Shown here: positions 1-8,004 of the stretch, in pieces
How the letters are laid out: each line of letters starts with the position of its first letter
How positions within the stretch are numbered: the stretch's first letter is position 1
Assembly: GCA_963739985.1 (NCBI GenBank)
Contig: CAVUCE010000005.1
Location: 383,488-447,487, forward strand
DNA length: 64,000 nucleotides
Source of the DNA: CAVUCE01 sp963739985
GTDB lineage: Bacteria; Bacteroidota; Ignavibacteria; Ignavibacteriales; Ignavibacteriaceae
Direction of reading: 5' to 3'
Made by a program: the position numbers and the translations under genes
Notes under the pieces: model-generated
What the model saw: only the letters and a program-made list of their open reading frames with translations
The model's database searches: none
What the model was told of the DNA's origin: nothing

Positions 1-485
1 CTAGTCCGGCAGCTTATCAATTGGAATGTGAACTTATCAAACTTCTTTTTGAAGGAAGTGAAAGTATAATAAAACTAGTTCTTAGTCATATAGCTCCTGA
101 AGATTTTGAAATTGAAGTCCATCAAAAACTGGCAAATTTGGTAATGGATGCTTATCAAAATAATGAAGAATTAATAGCGGCTTATCTAATCAACAAAATT
201 GATGATGATGAAATTAAAAATTATGTACTAGAAATTACGTTTGATAATAAACATTCTATTAGTAAAAATTGGGAAAATTTATATCCGGGAGTTCCTCAAG
301 ATCAAAGATTAAATAAAATTGCAAACGATACTATAAAAAAATACAGACTAGAAAAATTGGATGGGGAAATAAAAGTGAATCATAAAAAGATTCAAGATGC
401 TGCAAATGAAGATGAAAGATTTGAAATTATGAAAATAATTAGGGAATTAAACAGCGAAAGACAAAATATACTTCAGGAACTTTAA
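1..485 (+). CDS. dnaG: DNA primase DnaG, C-terminal end (5' truncated by window edge)
   Basis: The frame is open from the first bases of the window (S-P-A-A-Y-Q-L-E-C-E-L before the first possible TTG), so this is the tail of a larger gene, not a complete 154-residue protein. The stretch beginning ELIKLLFEGSE, followed by the S-pattern LSHIAPEDFE and a closing charged helix with E-R-FEIMKII, has the form of the helical C-terminal domain of bacterial primase that binds the replicative helicase DnaB. The catalytic TOPRIM part would lie upstream of the window. Assignment rests on pattern recognition of this small domain only; a search with the upstream sequence would settle it. Confidence 0.7.
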   Translation, partial: SPAAYQLECELIKLLFEGSESIIKLVLSHIAPEDFEIEVHQKLANLVMDAYQNNEELIAAYLINKIDDDEIKNYVLEITFDNKHSISKNWENLYPGVPQDQRLNKIANDTIKKYRLEKLDGEIKVNHKKIQDAANEDERFEIMKIIRELNSERQNILQEL

Positions 486-745
486 ATTTATCTCTCCAAT
501 ATTCTCCCAAAATATCAAAAAGCTAACTTCTTAAACTAAAACCACTTTGAATTTTATCTAGGGAAATTACCTAGAAAAAACTAGGAAGAATTCCCATATC
601 CTTCTAAGAAAATCACTGATTTATTTTATCAAAGAACTAAGTACATTAATTTCGTTTTTTACGAGGAAAAAAAGGGGAAAGTTCTAGTAAAAAAATACCC
701 GTTTACTGCTGATGAACCTAATTTGAAAATAACGAGAGTATTTAA

Positions 746-1795
746 GTGAATGTTTTTGGGATCGAAAACCAAAGAGTAGAACTTCTATATAAATTAGAAA
801 GTGTTTCTTCTCTTCGAAGAAGACTTCTAATATATTATCGTTTTTTTAATCGCCTGCTCGGTACAAATAACGATAATATTATAAATTCATTTCTGGTCGA
901 ATTTATAGACAGCTATTTAACATGTCTAAGCGCTTTTGAACCATTTTTTATCTCACCTCAAATTACGCATGCTATTTTAAATCAAGCCGAAACCATTGCG
1001 AAAATGGAAAACTACAATTGCTATAAGCATCAACTTTACTCGAACATTATAAGAATAAAAGCACAGCTCGATAAACTGATAAAAGTTTTGAAAGGTGACG
1101 AGCTTTTTATTCTACCGGCTAAAAATATTGCGTATCCGTTGTTAGAAGAGGATGAAAACGGGAATGATATAATGACCGGAGTATTTAATTCTTTTAATAT
1201 AATAATTGCACCTTCTAAAAATGAAAACAGTTTTATAGTAGTTCCCGATTACAATAAAATAAAAGAAAAAATTGAACTGCAGTTAACAAATTCGTGGGAA
1301 GCAGCTCTGAATCAGGTGCAACATAATTATGGTAAAATAAATCAATTTCATAGAGTAATTATAAGATTTAACGAGCTTGTTGGAGTTTATGATAGCGGTA
1401 CTTTGGGAACAGCTCTTACATTGGGGTTTATGCAAGAATTGGTGATGCTTTACAAATTGAAACCGGGTATGCTCTTAAAAGAAAATGTAATTGTAACCGG
1501 CGGAATGGATTCTAACGGAAATCTTTTAGGAATACCTAAGGAATCGATTGAGCGCAAAGTTGAATGCGTTTTTTACTCAGACGCTAAAATATTTGTTGTC
1601 CCAAATGAAAATAAAGATTTTGCAGAGCAAAGGCTGCTGGAACTAAAAAAAGATTTCCCTAAAAGAAATTTAGGAATTGTCAGCGTAGAAAGTTTAGGGG
1701 ATTTAATGAACAGAAGGAACTTAATTGACTTTACTAAAACTAATGTTGCAAGGCGAATATTCAAAAATATTCGAAATACAATAGTTCAGAATTAG
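746..1795 (+). CDS. Lon-protease-like (S16-type) domain protein, soluble paralogue
   Basis: Not a named family. The C-terminal half (about residues 185-330) resembles the proteolytic domain of Lon: a hydrophobic stretch with G-T-L-G where Lon has G-P-S-A-G, then VTGGMDSNGNLLGIP (Lon: MTGE-x-x-L-R-G-x-V-L-P-I), then a K-V-E-x-V-F helix and F-V-V-P-N-E-N (Lon: V-L-I-P-x-x-N). The residue at the catalytic serine position is Thr219, and no lysine sits exactly at the usual place (Lys265 and Lys271 are near), so activity is doubtful. There is no AAA module, signal peptide or membrane segment. The N-terminus matches the next protein from its first residue (VFxIENQRV), which supports the GTG start behind an ACGAGAG ribosome site. 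Confidence 0.6.
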   Translation: MNVFGIENQRVELLYKLESVSSLRRRLLIYYRFFNRLLGTNNDNIINSFLVEFIDSYLTCLSAFEPFFISPQITHAILNQAETIAKMENYNCYKHQLYSNIIRIKAQLDKLIKVLKGDELFILPAKNIAYPLLEEDENGNDIMTGVFNSFNIIIAPSKNENSFIVVPDYNKIKEKIELQLTNSWEAALNQVQHNYGKINQFHRVIIRFNELVGVYDSGTLGTALTLGFMQELVMLYKLKPGMLLKENVIVTGGMDSNGNLLGIPKESIERKVECVFYSDAKIFVVPNENKDFAEQRLLELKKDFPKRNLGIVSVESLGDLMNRRNLIDFTKTNVARRIFKNIRNTIVQN

Positions 1796-1834
1796 TTTTA
1801 GCAAAAATCATAATAGTCATCGGGTTTAACAGGT

Positions 1835-3925
1835 TTGAAAGTTTTCGAAATTGAAAACCAAAGGGTAAAACTGAAAAGTTTTATCAGAGCTAATCCTTCA
1901 ATAAGGCAAAGGCTTTTAGGGATATCCGGCTACTTTAATGTATTGCTGGAGTTCGAGAATCCGCTTATTGTTGAAGCTTTTGTATTCGACTTTATCGAAG
2001 AGTATATCAACTGCTTTGGTAATTTTGATCCTAGATGTATTAAACCCGAGTTAGTTAAAAATTTATCCGAACAAATATCGGCGCTGTCTAAGTTTGCGTT
2101 TCTTAAAAAATATAATTCACAGTTCTTTGAAATCAATGATCAATTATTAAAAAATTATTCGATTGTTGAACATTCTCTTGAAGGAAAACTTCCGATAGTT
2201 GGTAACGGTTTAAGGAAACTTTTCGTCCCTTTGCTTGAGGAAGTTCAAAGTCCTGAAAATGAAAATAAGGACGTATTTGGAATTCTGGAAACCATTACGG
2301 TTAATGTTCGAGAAACAAAAATCGGCAATCACTTTATCATTGTTCCAAGCGGAAATGAAATTGAAAAACGAATTGACAACCAAATAAAAATGTCGTGGCA
2401 CATTGCCGAAATCTATGTTAGAAAGTTCTATAAAAAATTAAATGATTCGCATGAGATAATAATAAAGTTCGATAAACAGGCGGGATACTGTATTGGCGCA
2501 TCTTTAGGTGTTGCGTTAACTATTGGCTTTATAGAAGAATTACTTAAACACTATAATTCACCCGTTGTTGTTAATATTAAAGAAAATATTGCTACAACCG
2601 GAGTTGTGGATGAATCCGGTAAAATACTTGCACTAAGTGATGATATTATTATCAAAAAAGTTGAAAGCGTTTTTTATTCTGAAATAGAAACCTTTGTTAT
2701 TCCTAAGAAAGATGAATTAGCTGCACTTAATAAAATTGAAGAATTAAAGACTCTTTATCCTAAGAGGAATCTGGAAATAATTGGCGTTACTGATCTGGAT
2801 GATTTACTGAATCGTAGAAATTTGGTTGATATCCGGAAACTTGCTAAGCATACTAGGACCGTAAAATTTTTCGAGCAAAACATTATAAGCTCAATTTCTG
2901 TTGTCTTAATGTTAATCATGCTGTCATATTCATTTTTGTACAACCGGGATGATCAGCCTTATTTACTGGAACGACATGATCATTTGCTTGAGGTTAGAAA
3001 TAGTCATAATAAAATAATGTGGACAAAAAAAGTTGATGATTTTGTGGACGAAAAATATTCAAATAATCTTGAACAAATGTTACTTGATGTAAATAATGAC
3101 GGAAGAAACGAAGTTTTGGTTACAAGCGAAGCTATTGACGATTTACAAAATAGGTCTGAATACGGCAGAGTTGCGTGTTTTACTGCAGCCGGTAATTTGC
3201 TTTGGAAGTATAGTTTTAAAGATTCCGTAAGTGCAGGCGGAGATGTTTATCCAAAAGATTTCAGAGTGTTTTTTATCGGAACCGGAAATAAAAACGGTAA
3301 AAAAGAGATATATCTTTTTGCCAATAATTATCCGTATTACCCTTCCGCGGTTTTTAGGTTGAATGCTAGAAACGGAGCAAGATTGAAGGGAACTCTTTGG
3401 AATTCAGGTAGAATAAGCGACGGACTATTAAAAAAGATGAGTAACGGAAAAACGGTTCTTTATTTAGTCGGTGTGAATAATAGTTATGATCATTCTTTCA
3501 TCAGTTCAATTGATGTTGATAAACTTGACGGGACTTCCCCCGCTGCAGGAAATTATTTTATAGATGGTAAAGAGGTCGCTGATTTTAATAACTATGTTAT
3601 TCTTCCCAAAACGGATTTATGTAAAGACAAATTGTCGAGGTTTAATACTCCAATTTTCGGATCACTCAAGGATATTGAACAAACCAAAGAAATTCAAATT
3701 ACAACAATGGAAGGAGAGGAAAATTCAAATTTAGATTTTCGTTTTGATTATTCGCTAAATCATCCGGATGTAATAATTATAGATCGATTTGCAATGAGAC
3801 GCGATAAACTAGTAACTGAAGGTGAGCTTGAAAAACCACTTTCTAACACAAAAGCTTATTTAAGCTTATTGGAAAACCAATTTTTGTATTGGAATGGCCA
3901 ATATTTTTCACATAATCAATTATAA
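1835..3925 (+). CDS. Lon-like domain / transmembrane helix / FG-GAP-like propeller fusion
   Basis: This is a paralogue of the preceding protein, with a 39-base gap between them. Residues 1-340 align with it, including a Lon-like core with G-A-S-L-G at residues 221-225 (Ser223 at the catalytic position) and a TTGVVDESGKIL segment. A single hydrophobic helix follows (about 348-366, SISVVLMLIMLSYSF), then a roughly 320-residue tail containing D-V-N-N-D-G-R-N-E-V-L-V, a calcium-binding FG-GAP/VCBS-type turn, and propeller-like strands (NLLWKYSF, IGTGNKNGKKEIYLF). The layout suggests a cytoplasmic Lon-like domain anchored in the inner membrane with a sensory or binding domain outside, but orientation is inferred. 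The start is TTG, fixed by homology to the upstream paralogue. I know no described family with this order of domains. Confidence 0.6.
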   Translation: MKVFEIENQRVKLKSFIRANPSIRQRLLGISGYFNVLLEFENPLIVEAFVFDFIEEYINCFGNFDPRCIKPELVKNLSEQISALSKFAFLKKYNSQFFEINDQLLKNYSIVEHSLEGKLPIVGNGLRKLFVPLLEEVQSPENENKDVFGILETITVNVRETKIGNHFIIVPSGNEIEKRIDNQIKMSWHIAEIYVRKFYKKLNDSHEIIIKFDKQAGYCIGASLGVALTIGFIEELLKHYNSPVVVNIKENIATTGVVDESGKILALSDDIIIKKVESVFYSEIETFVIPKKDELAALNKIEELKTLYPKRNLEIIGVTDLDDLLNRRNLVDIRKLAKHTRTVKFFEQNIISSISVVLMLIMLSYSFLYNRDDQPYLLERHDHLLEVRNSHNKIMWTKKVDDFVDEKYSNNLEQMLLDVNNDGRNEVLVTSEAIDDLQNRSEYGRVACFTAAGNLLWKYSFKDSVSAGGDVYPKDFRVFFIGTGNKNGKKEIYLFANNYPYYPSAVFRLNARNGARLKGTLWNSGRISDGLLKKMSNGKTVLYLVGVNNSYDHSFISSIDVDKLDGTSPAAGNYFIDGKEVADFNNYVILPKTDLCKDKLSRFNTPIFGSLKDIEQTKEIQITTMEGEENSNLDFRFDYSLNHPDVIIIDRFAMRRDKLVTEGELEKPLSNTKAYLSLLENQFLYWNGQYFSHNQL

Positions 3926-3953
3926 AAGGAAACGCTAAAAGTTTTTCCTTTTT
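3924..3953 (+). terminator. Hairpin with T-tract after the Lon-like pair
   Basis: AAAAGGAAA (3924-3932) pairs with TTTCCTTTT (3944-3952) around an 11-base loop, and the stem runs into further Ts. It sits directly at the stop codon of the Lon-like fusion gene. The stem is AT-rich and weak, so termination is plausible but unproven. Confidence 0.4.
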
Positions 3954-4016
3954 GAATCTCTTAAAAAGGGATCTGAATTAATAAACATGGGTAGCTATTA
4001 ACAAATATGGGGCAGC

Positions 4017-5012
4017 ATGTTAAATAATAATAATGAACAGTTATTTAATATTTTGGAAAGTATGTCTGCGGAGAGCATAACTCAAAAGCAAACAAACATT
4101 CTTGTTGAAAATTCATTTAAAATAGCTTTGTCTTATCTTCGCATGATACATGGAAGAATGCAAAGGATTTTTATAGCAGAAGATTCAAATATGCAAGATT
4201 TTGCGATTGACGCGATTGCAAATTTGTTCTCCTGCAACGATAATGGTAGTTTAATCACATTCAAGGAAGTTTATGATAACTGGTTGCCTAAAGTAAAAGA
4301 TGAAAACGGTGCATCTTACTTTATTAATAAAGTTATTGCCAGCGTAGTTGAACAGTTTGTTATTCAAAAATTAAAAATTTTGGATATTCCTTTTGCAAAA
4401 AATATGGATTCCGTTAGATATTTGATTAGGAAAGAAAATTGCTCAAAAGTTAAGTTTTTAGGCGTTACATACATTGTTAGGGCGGGAATAAAAGAAGTCA
4501 CTGGCGATGTTATAACTTACGATGTTTTCGAGGAAATTCCTTCAGAATATATAACCAATAAAAATGAATATTTGATGGATCTTTTAGACTTCATTGAAAA
4601 TGAGCTTAATTATTTTCCGGCAATTCCGCTGAATAGATTAGTGTTTAGAATTAAAAACCTCGATTTGAATTCATTTAAAGTTATTAAAGATTATTCTGAT
4701 TCCTCACAAGATTTTGAAAATAATGAACTACTGAAAATCGGCCTTGAACGGGCTGATACAGTTTTGATGAATTATTATATAAAAGGCAAAATCAACAAAG
4801 ATGAAAAAAATTCCTTCCAAAAAGCATTATTAGATCTTGCTTTAGATCTTGGAAACGGCAGAATTTATAACGGATCATTTTCGTATGTTGAATATTATAT
4901 ACCTGGATTAACAAGGGAAGTGTATACTTCTAAGTACAATCATATGTTTGAATACTTAATAAAAGTGATGAAAAATACGATTGGAGAACAAATTAGAGAA
5001 AAAGTGAATTAA
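4017..5012 (+). CDS. Unrecognised 331-residue protein, faint sigma-region-2-like N-terminus
   Basis: I do not recognise this protein with confidence. It is soluble, mostly helical in appearance and rich in Asn, Lys and Asp, with no signal peptide or membrane segment. Residues 25-75 (A-L-S-Y-L-R-M, then DFAIDAIANLF and a FKEVYDNW helix) have the rhythm of sigma-70 region 2, in which a helix for core binding precedes an acidic D-x-A-x-D-x-I-x-x-L-F helix. There is no clear region 4 helix-turn-helix. A GGGG ribosome-binding site lies 5 bases before the ATG. It follows the Lon-like pair by 91 bases and precedes another orphan, so it may belong to the same functional block. The sigma suggestion is inference only. 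Confidence 0.45.
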   Translation: MLNNNNEQLFNILESMSAESITQKQTNILVENSFKIALSYLRMIHGRMQRIFIAEDSNMQDFAIDAIANLFSCNDNGSLITFKEVYDNWLPKVKDENGASYFINKVIASVVEQFVIQKLKILDIPFAKNMDSVRYLIRKENCSKVKFLGVTYIVRAGIKEVTGDVITYDVFEEIPSEYITNKNEYLMDLLDFIENELNYFPAIPLNRLVFRIKNLDLNSFKVIKDYSDSSQDFENNELLKIGLERADTVLMNYYIKGKINKDEKNSFQKALLDLALDLGNGRIYNGSFSYVEYYIPGLTREVYTSKYNHMFEYLIKVMKNTIGEQIREKVN

Positions 5013-5020
5013 TTTTATAA

Positions 5021-5089
5021 AATTTTTCCGAGATTTCTGATTTTTACACTATAATACATTAAAGTAACAAGATGAACCTCGGAAAAATT
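5021..5089. repeat. 12-bp perfect inverted repeat enclosing a motif that recurs at 60021
   Basis: AATTTTTCCGAG (5021-5032) and its exact complement CTCGGAAAAATT (5078-5089) enclose 45 bases. The left half and loop contain a 30-base stretch (5024-5053, ending TTTTTACACTATA) that matches 60021-60050 at 27 of 30 positions. It lies between two genes of unknown function and could be a structured leader, an attenuator or a small RNA. No T-run follows the right arm closely enough for a classical terminator. Confidence 0.5.
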
Positions 5090-5145
5090 ATTATACTCTC
5101 TTATGATTTTGTTTAACATTCAAAAACTTAAGTTTTCAAAGTAAA

Positions 5146-5688
5146 ATGAGCGATTCAATAGAAATAAATGAGCGGGATATTTACAATTTTGTCTTTTATC
5201 CGCATGCGGTTGAAGAAATTAAAAAGAGTAAACTTGTAAAAGGCAAAAATTTTCAAGAAGAGATTAACTTTTATAAATTTCTTAAAGATAATTATTCTCC
5301 CGAATTAGATCCGGCCATTAAAAATATACTTAAACTTAAAATTCCAGTCTATAAAGTTTTTAAAGTTATTCAGTTGAAACCTGTAAAAGAAAATGACTTT
5401 AAAAGGCAGGCTGAAGTTACTATATTTGCTGCTGCTTCTCCTAACGAAAGATACAAAATTGTTTCCAAAACATTTTTTGATGAGCAAAATGATTATTTAA
5501 TACGTTTGTTGAATTTTGAGCACTCTACAAAAATTTATGTTTTCTCAATTTCCAATAACATTCTGCGTAACTATAAAGTAGTTCTTCACCCATCGGGAAA
5601 GATTTTTACACAACCTGATAATACTAAACCGATTGAAATTGATTCTCAAATAGAAGCCGATTCTATAGAACTACAGTTTGAAAACTGA
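5146..5688 (+). CDS. Unrecognised 180-residue cytoplasmic protein
   Basis: No family recognised. The protein has no signal peptide or membrane helix. It has a charged N-terminal helix (EINERDIYNFVF), a middle segment ILKLKIPVYKVFKVIQL and alternating beta-like strands toward the C-terminus (TKIYVFSISNN, NYKVVLHPSGKIF), suggesting a small alpha/beta or beta-sandwich fold. It is the last gene of the block begun by the Lon-like pair and is preceded by the inverted repeat at 5021-5089, so it may be transcribed on its own. The end composition (acidic, EIDSQIEADSIELQFE) is unremarkable. The reading frame is long and undisturbed, which supports a real gene. Confidence 0.45.
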   Translation: MSDSIEINERDIYNFVFYPHAVEEIKKSKLVKGKNFQEEINFYKFLKDNYSPELDPAIKNILKLKIPVYKVFKVIQLKPVKENDFKRQAEVTIFAAASPNERYKIVSKTFFDEQNDYLIRLLNFEHSTKIYVFSISNNILRNYKVVLHPSGKIFTQPDNTKPIEIDSQIEADSIELQFEN

Positions 5689-5790
5689 TTTATCTTAAAG
5701 CATGTCTTTTCATTAATTCTAATCTGAAATTTTTTATTCAATTTTGCTTTATTTATCTTAAGATTCATTTTCCAAAACTCTTAAAATTAT

Positions 5791-6015
5791 ATGTATAGAC
5801 AAGCTAAAACCGGCAAGTTAATGATTGAAATATTACCGGATAAATGTGATTTCTGCGGATGTTGCGTAGGCGTTTGCCCGGAGGATGCGATTGAATTAAA
5901 AGAAGCCGAAATATTTATTATTGATCCACGTTGCACCAATTGTTCTAAATGCGTTTGGAGCTGCCCTATTGAGGTAATTAAGTTTAATAAAGACGGAGTT
6001 TTGGCTAAAAATTAG
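5791..6015 (+). CDS. 2[4Fe-4S] ferredoxin
   Basis: Two classical cluster motifs are complete: C-D-F-C-G-C-C-V-G-V-C-P near residue 20 and C-T-N-C-S-K-C-V-W-S-C-P near residue 48. This is a bacterial/clostridial-type dicluster ferredoxin, a low-potential electron carrier in the cytoplasm. Neither start has a convincing ribosome site: the ATG at 5791 and the ATG at 5821 (MIEILPDKC) are both possible, and the second would give the more typical N-terminus directly before the first cluster. It lies 39 bases before the flavoprotein gene, and the pair is best read as donor and reductase. Confidence 0.88.
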   Translation: MYRQAKTGKLMIEILPDKCDFCGCCVGVCPEDAIELKEAEIFIIDPRCTNCSKCVWSCPIEVIKFNKDGVLAKN

Positions 6016-6054
6016 CCGATAAATTTTGAAATCAGAAAAGTTTGAATTTACTTT

Positions 6055-7221
6055 ATGCAAAATGAATATGATGTAATTGTTGTTGGTGCAGGTCCGGCGG
6101 GATCTATGGCTGCTAGATTTGCTGCAGAAAAAGGTGTTTCCGTTTTGATGCTGGAAAAGGATCGCGATGTCGGTTATCCTGTTAGATGCGGCGAAGCGAT
6201 TAGTAAAGCCGGAGTTGAAGAGTTTATTCCTTCTGATAAAACATGGATAAAATCATACATAAATAAGTTCTCTTTAAACGCACCCGATGGAACAGAAGTA
6301 ATAATTGAATTTAATGAAGCCGGTTATGTTTTAGAAAGAAGAATTTTTGATTATGAATTGGCTAAAACCGCGGCAAAGGCCGGAGCCGAAATATTAACAC
6401 GCGCTTATGTTAATGATTTAATTTTCAAAGATGGTAAAGTTTCGGGCGTAAAATTTGAGTATCGTGGTGAACAAAAAGAAATTAATGCGAAAATCGTAAT
6501 CGCAGCAGATGGTGTTGAATCCAGGGTTGGACGATGGGCCGGACTTAAAACTCATATTGATTTTCGCGACATGGAATGCTGCACTCAAATTACAGCGGCA
6601 AATATTGAAGCTGATCAAAACGCGCTTTATTTCTATTTTGGTAAAGATGTTGCTCCGGGAGGATATTTTTGGGTTTTCCCTAAAGGCGACAAAACAGCTA
6701 ATATTGGTTTAGGTGTTGGCGGAATGGTTGGAAAGACAAAATCAGCACTTTCTTATTTAAATGAATTTATGGAAAAACATTATCCCGGCGCTCCGGTTTT
6801 AACTTGCATTGCCGGAGGCGTACCAAGTGCAATCACATTAGATAAAATATCAGCTCCGGGCATTGCTTTAGTCGGTGATGCTGCTAGACAGGTAAATCCA
6901 TTGAGCGGCGGCGGAATTGCAAGTGGAATGATAGGCGGAAGTATTGCCGGAAGAATTGCCGGTGAGGCTGTAAATATGAAAAATCTCGATCATATTTTAA
7001 CCTACGATAAAGCCTGGCGTGATAGACTAGGTAAAAGACACGAAACTTTTAATCGTATTAAAAATGGTATTTATAATTTTAGCGATGAAAAGTTTAACAA
7101 AATTGCTCATTCATTTAATAGTGTCCCTTTCGAAAAACGATCTTTGGGTAAAATATTTGCTCACGCCTTAATGAATCAACCTTCTTTATTAGTTGATATT
7201 GCAAAAGTTTTTGTAATGTAA
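6055..7221 (+). CDS. Geranylgeranyl reductase family flavoprotein
   Basis: An N-terminal Rossmann FAD motif (V-V-G-A-G-P-A-G-S) begins at residue 9, followed by the family's PVRCGEAISK motif that lines the active site. A mid-protein YFWVFPKGDKTANIGLG block and the second FAD motif LVGDAARQVNPLSGGGI complete the pattern of geranylgeranyl/digeranylgeranylglycerophospholipid reductases, which saturate isoprenoid double bonds. At 388 residues it is typical of the ferredoxin-linked type found in archaea and some bacteria. The substrate here could be a menaquinone tail, a polyprenol or another isoprenoid; sequence alone does not say. The adjacent ferredoxin gene fits a role as electron donor. Confidence 0.85.
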   Translation: MQNEYDVIVVGAGPAGSMAARFAAEKGVSVLMLEKDRDVGYPVRCGEAISKAGVEEFIPSDKTWIKSYINKFSLNAPDGTEVIIEFNEAGYVLERRIFDYELAKTAAKAGAEILTRAYVNDLIFKDGKVSGVKFEYRGEQKEINAKIVIAADGVESRVGRWAGLKTHIDFRDMECCTQITAANIEADQNALYFYFGKDVAPGGYFWVFPKGDKTANIGLGVGGMVGKTKSALSYLNEFMEKHYPGAPVLTCIAGGVPSAITLDKISAPGIALVGDAARQVNPLSGGGIASGMIGGSIAGRIAGEAVNMKNLDHILTYDKAWRDRLGKRHETFNRIKNGIYNFSDEKFNKIAHSFNSVPFEKRSLGKIFAHALMNQPSLLVDIAKVFVM

Positions 7222-7224
7222 TGG

Positions 7225-8001
7225 TTAAGCAAAGAACTTATACAGCATCTGTATCGCAATTCCCATTATTATTACTGCCAAACTTGTACGCAAGAATTTA
7301 GGTTTAAATTTGTAACTAAGATTACTGCCCAAGGCTACTCCGAATAAAGATCCTAAAACAGCGTACATCGTAATTTCAAAATTCACCTGTCCTGCAATTA
7401 CTTTTCCTACACTTGCAGAAAATGAGGTGAAAAGAATTATTCCTAATGTAGAACCAATAGTAATTCTTGTTGGTATTTTTAATACACCTATCATTAAAGG
7501 AGCCAATAAAAATGCGCCCGGTGCACCGACAATACCACCAAATAATCCTACAAGCAAAGCAATTGTAAGAGCTAATTTCCTATTGAATGTTAAATCTTTT
7601 ACATTTTCAGCGTCTGTGTTACCACTAGGTTTTTTTATCATAAAAAAGGCCCCGATAACTGCCATAATTGCAAAAACCAATATTATAAATCTGCCTTCTA
7701 CATAGTGTGAAAGCAATGCACCGACGAGAGCGGCAAGTGTCATTGGTATACCAATTGAATATAATAAACTGGATTCAACACTTCCTTTTTTCTTATGAAT
7801 AAAAACACCTAACAGCGAAGATGCAAAAACCTGGACACTGGTTAAGCCTGAAATAATTTTTATATCAATCGGATGTAACCCGAACATTTGAGGAATATAA
7901 AGATAGGCGGGAATAAGAATTACCGCCCCGCCTAATCCTAGAATTCCTGAAATAATAGATACTAAAAATCCGATTGATGTTATTATTATGAATTCGTTCA
8001 T
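7225..8001 (-). CDS. TauE/SafE family membrane exporter
   Basis: The protein has 258 residues with about eight hydrophobic segments in two repeats, each containing the family glycine motif (LGLGGAVILIPAY near the start, GIVGAPGAFLLAPLM in the second half). TauE/SafE proteins move small anions such as sulfite or sulfoacetate across the inner membrane. Here it lies 3 bases downstream of a metallo-beta-lactamase/rhodanese gene, which points to sulfur-compound handling: sulfite is a product of persulfide oxidation and would need export. This is inferred from context, not from substrate-binding residues. It converges with the flavoprotein gene, with only 3 bases between the two stops. Confidence 0.82.
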   Translation of the reverse strand: MNEFIIITSIGFLVSIISGILGLGGAVILIPAYLYIPQMFGLHPIDIKIISGLTSVQVFASSLLGVFIHKKKGSVESSLLYSIGIPMTLAALVGALLSHYVEGRFIILVFAIMAVIGAFFMIKKPSGNTDAENVKDLTFNRKLALTIALLVGLFGGIVGAPGAFLLAPLMIGVLKIPTRITIGSTLGIILFTSFSASVGKVIAGQVNFEITMYAVLGSLFGVALGSNLSYKFKPKFLRTSLAVIIMGIAIQMLYKFFA

Positions 8002-8004
8002 TCT

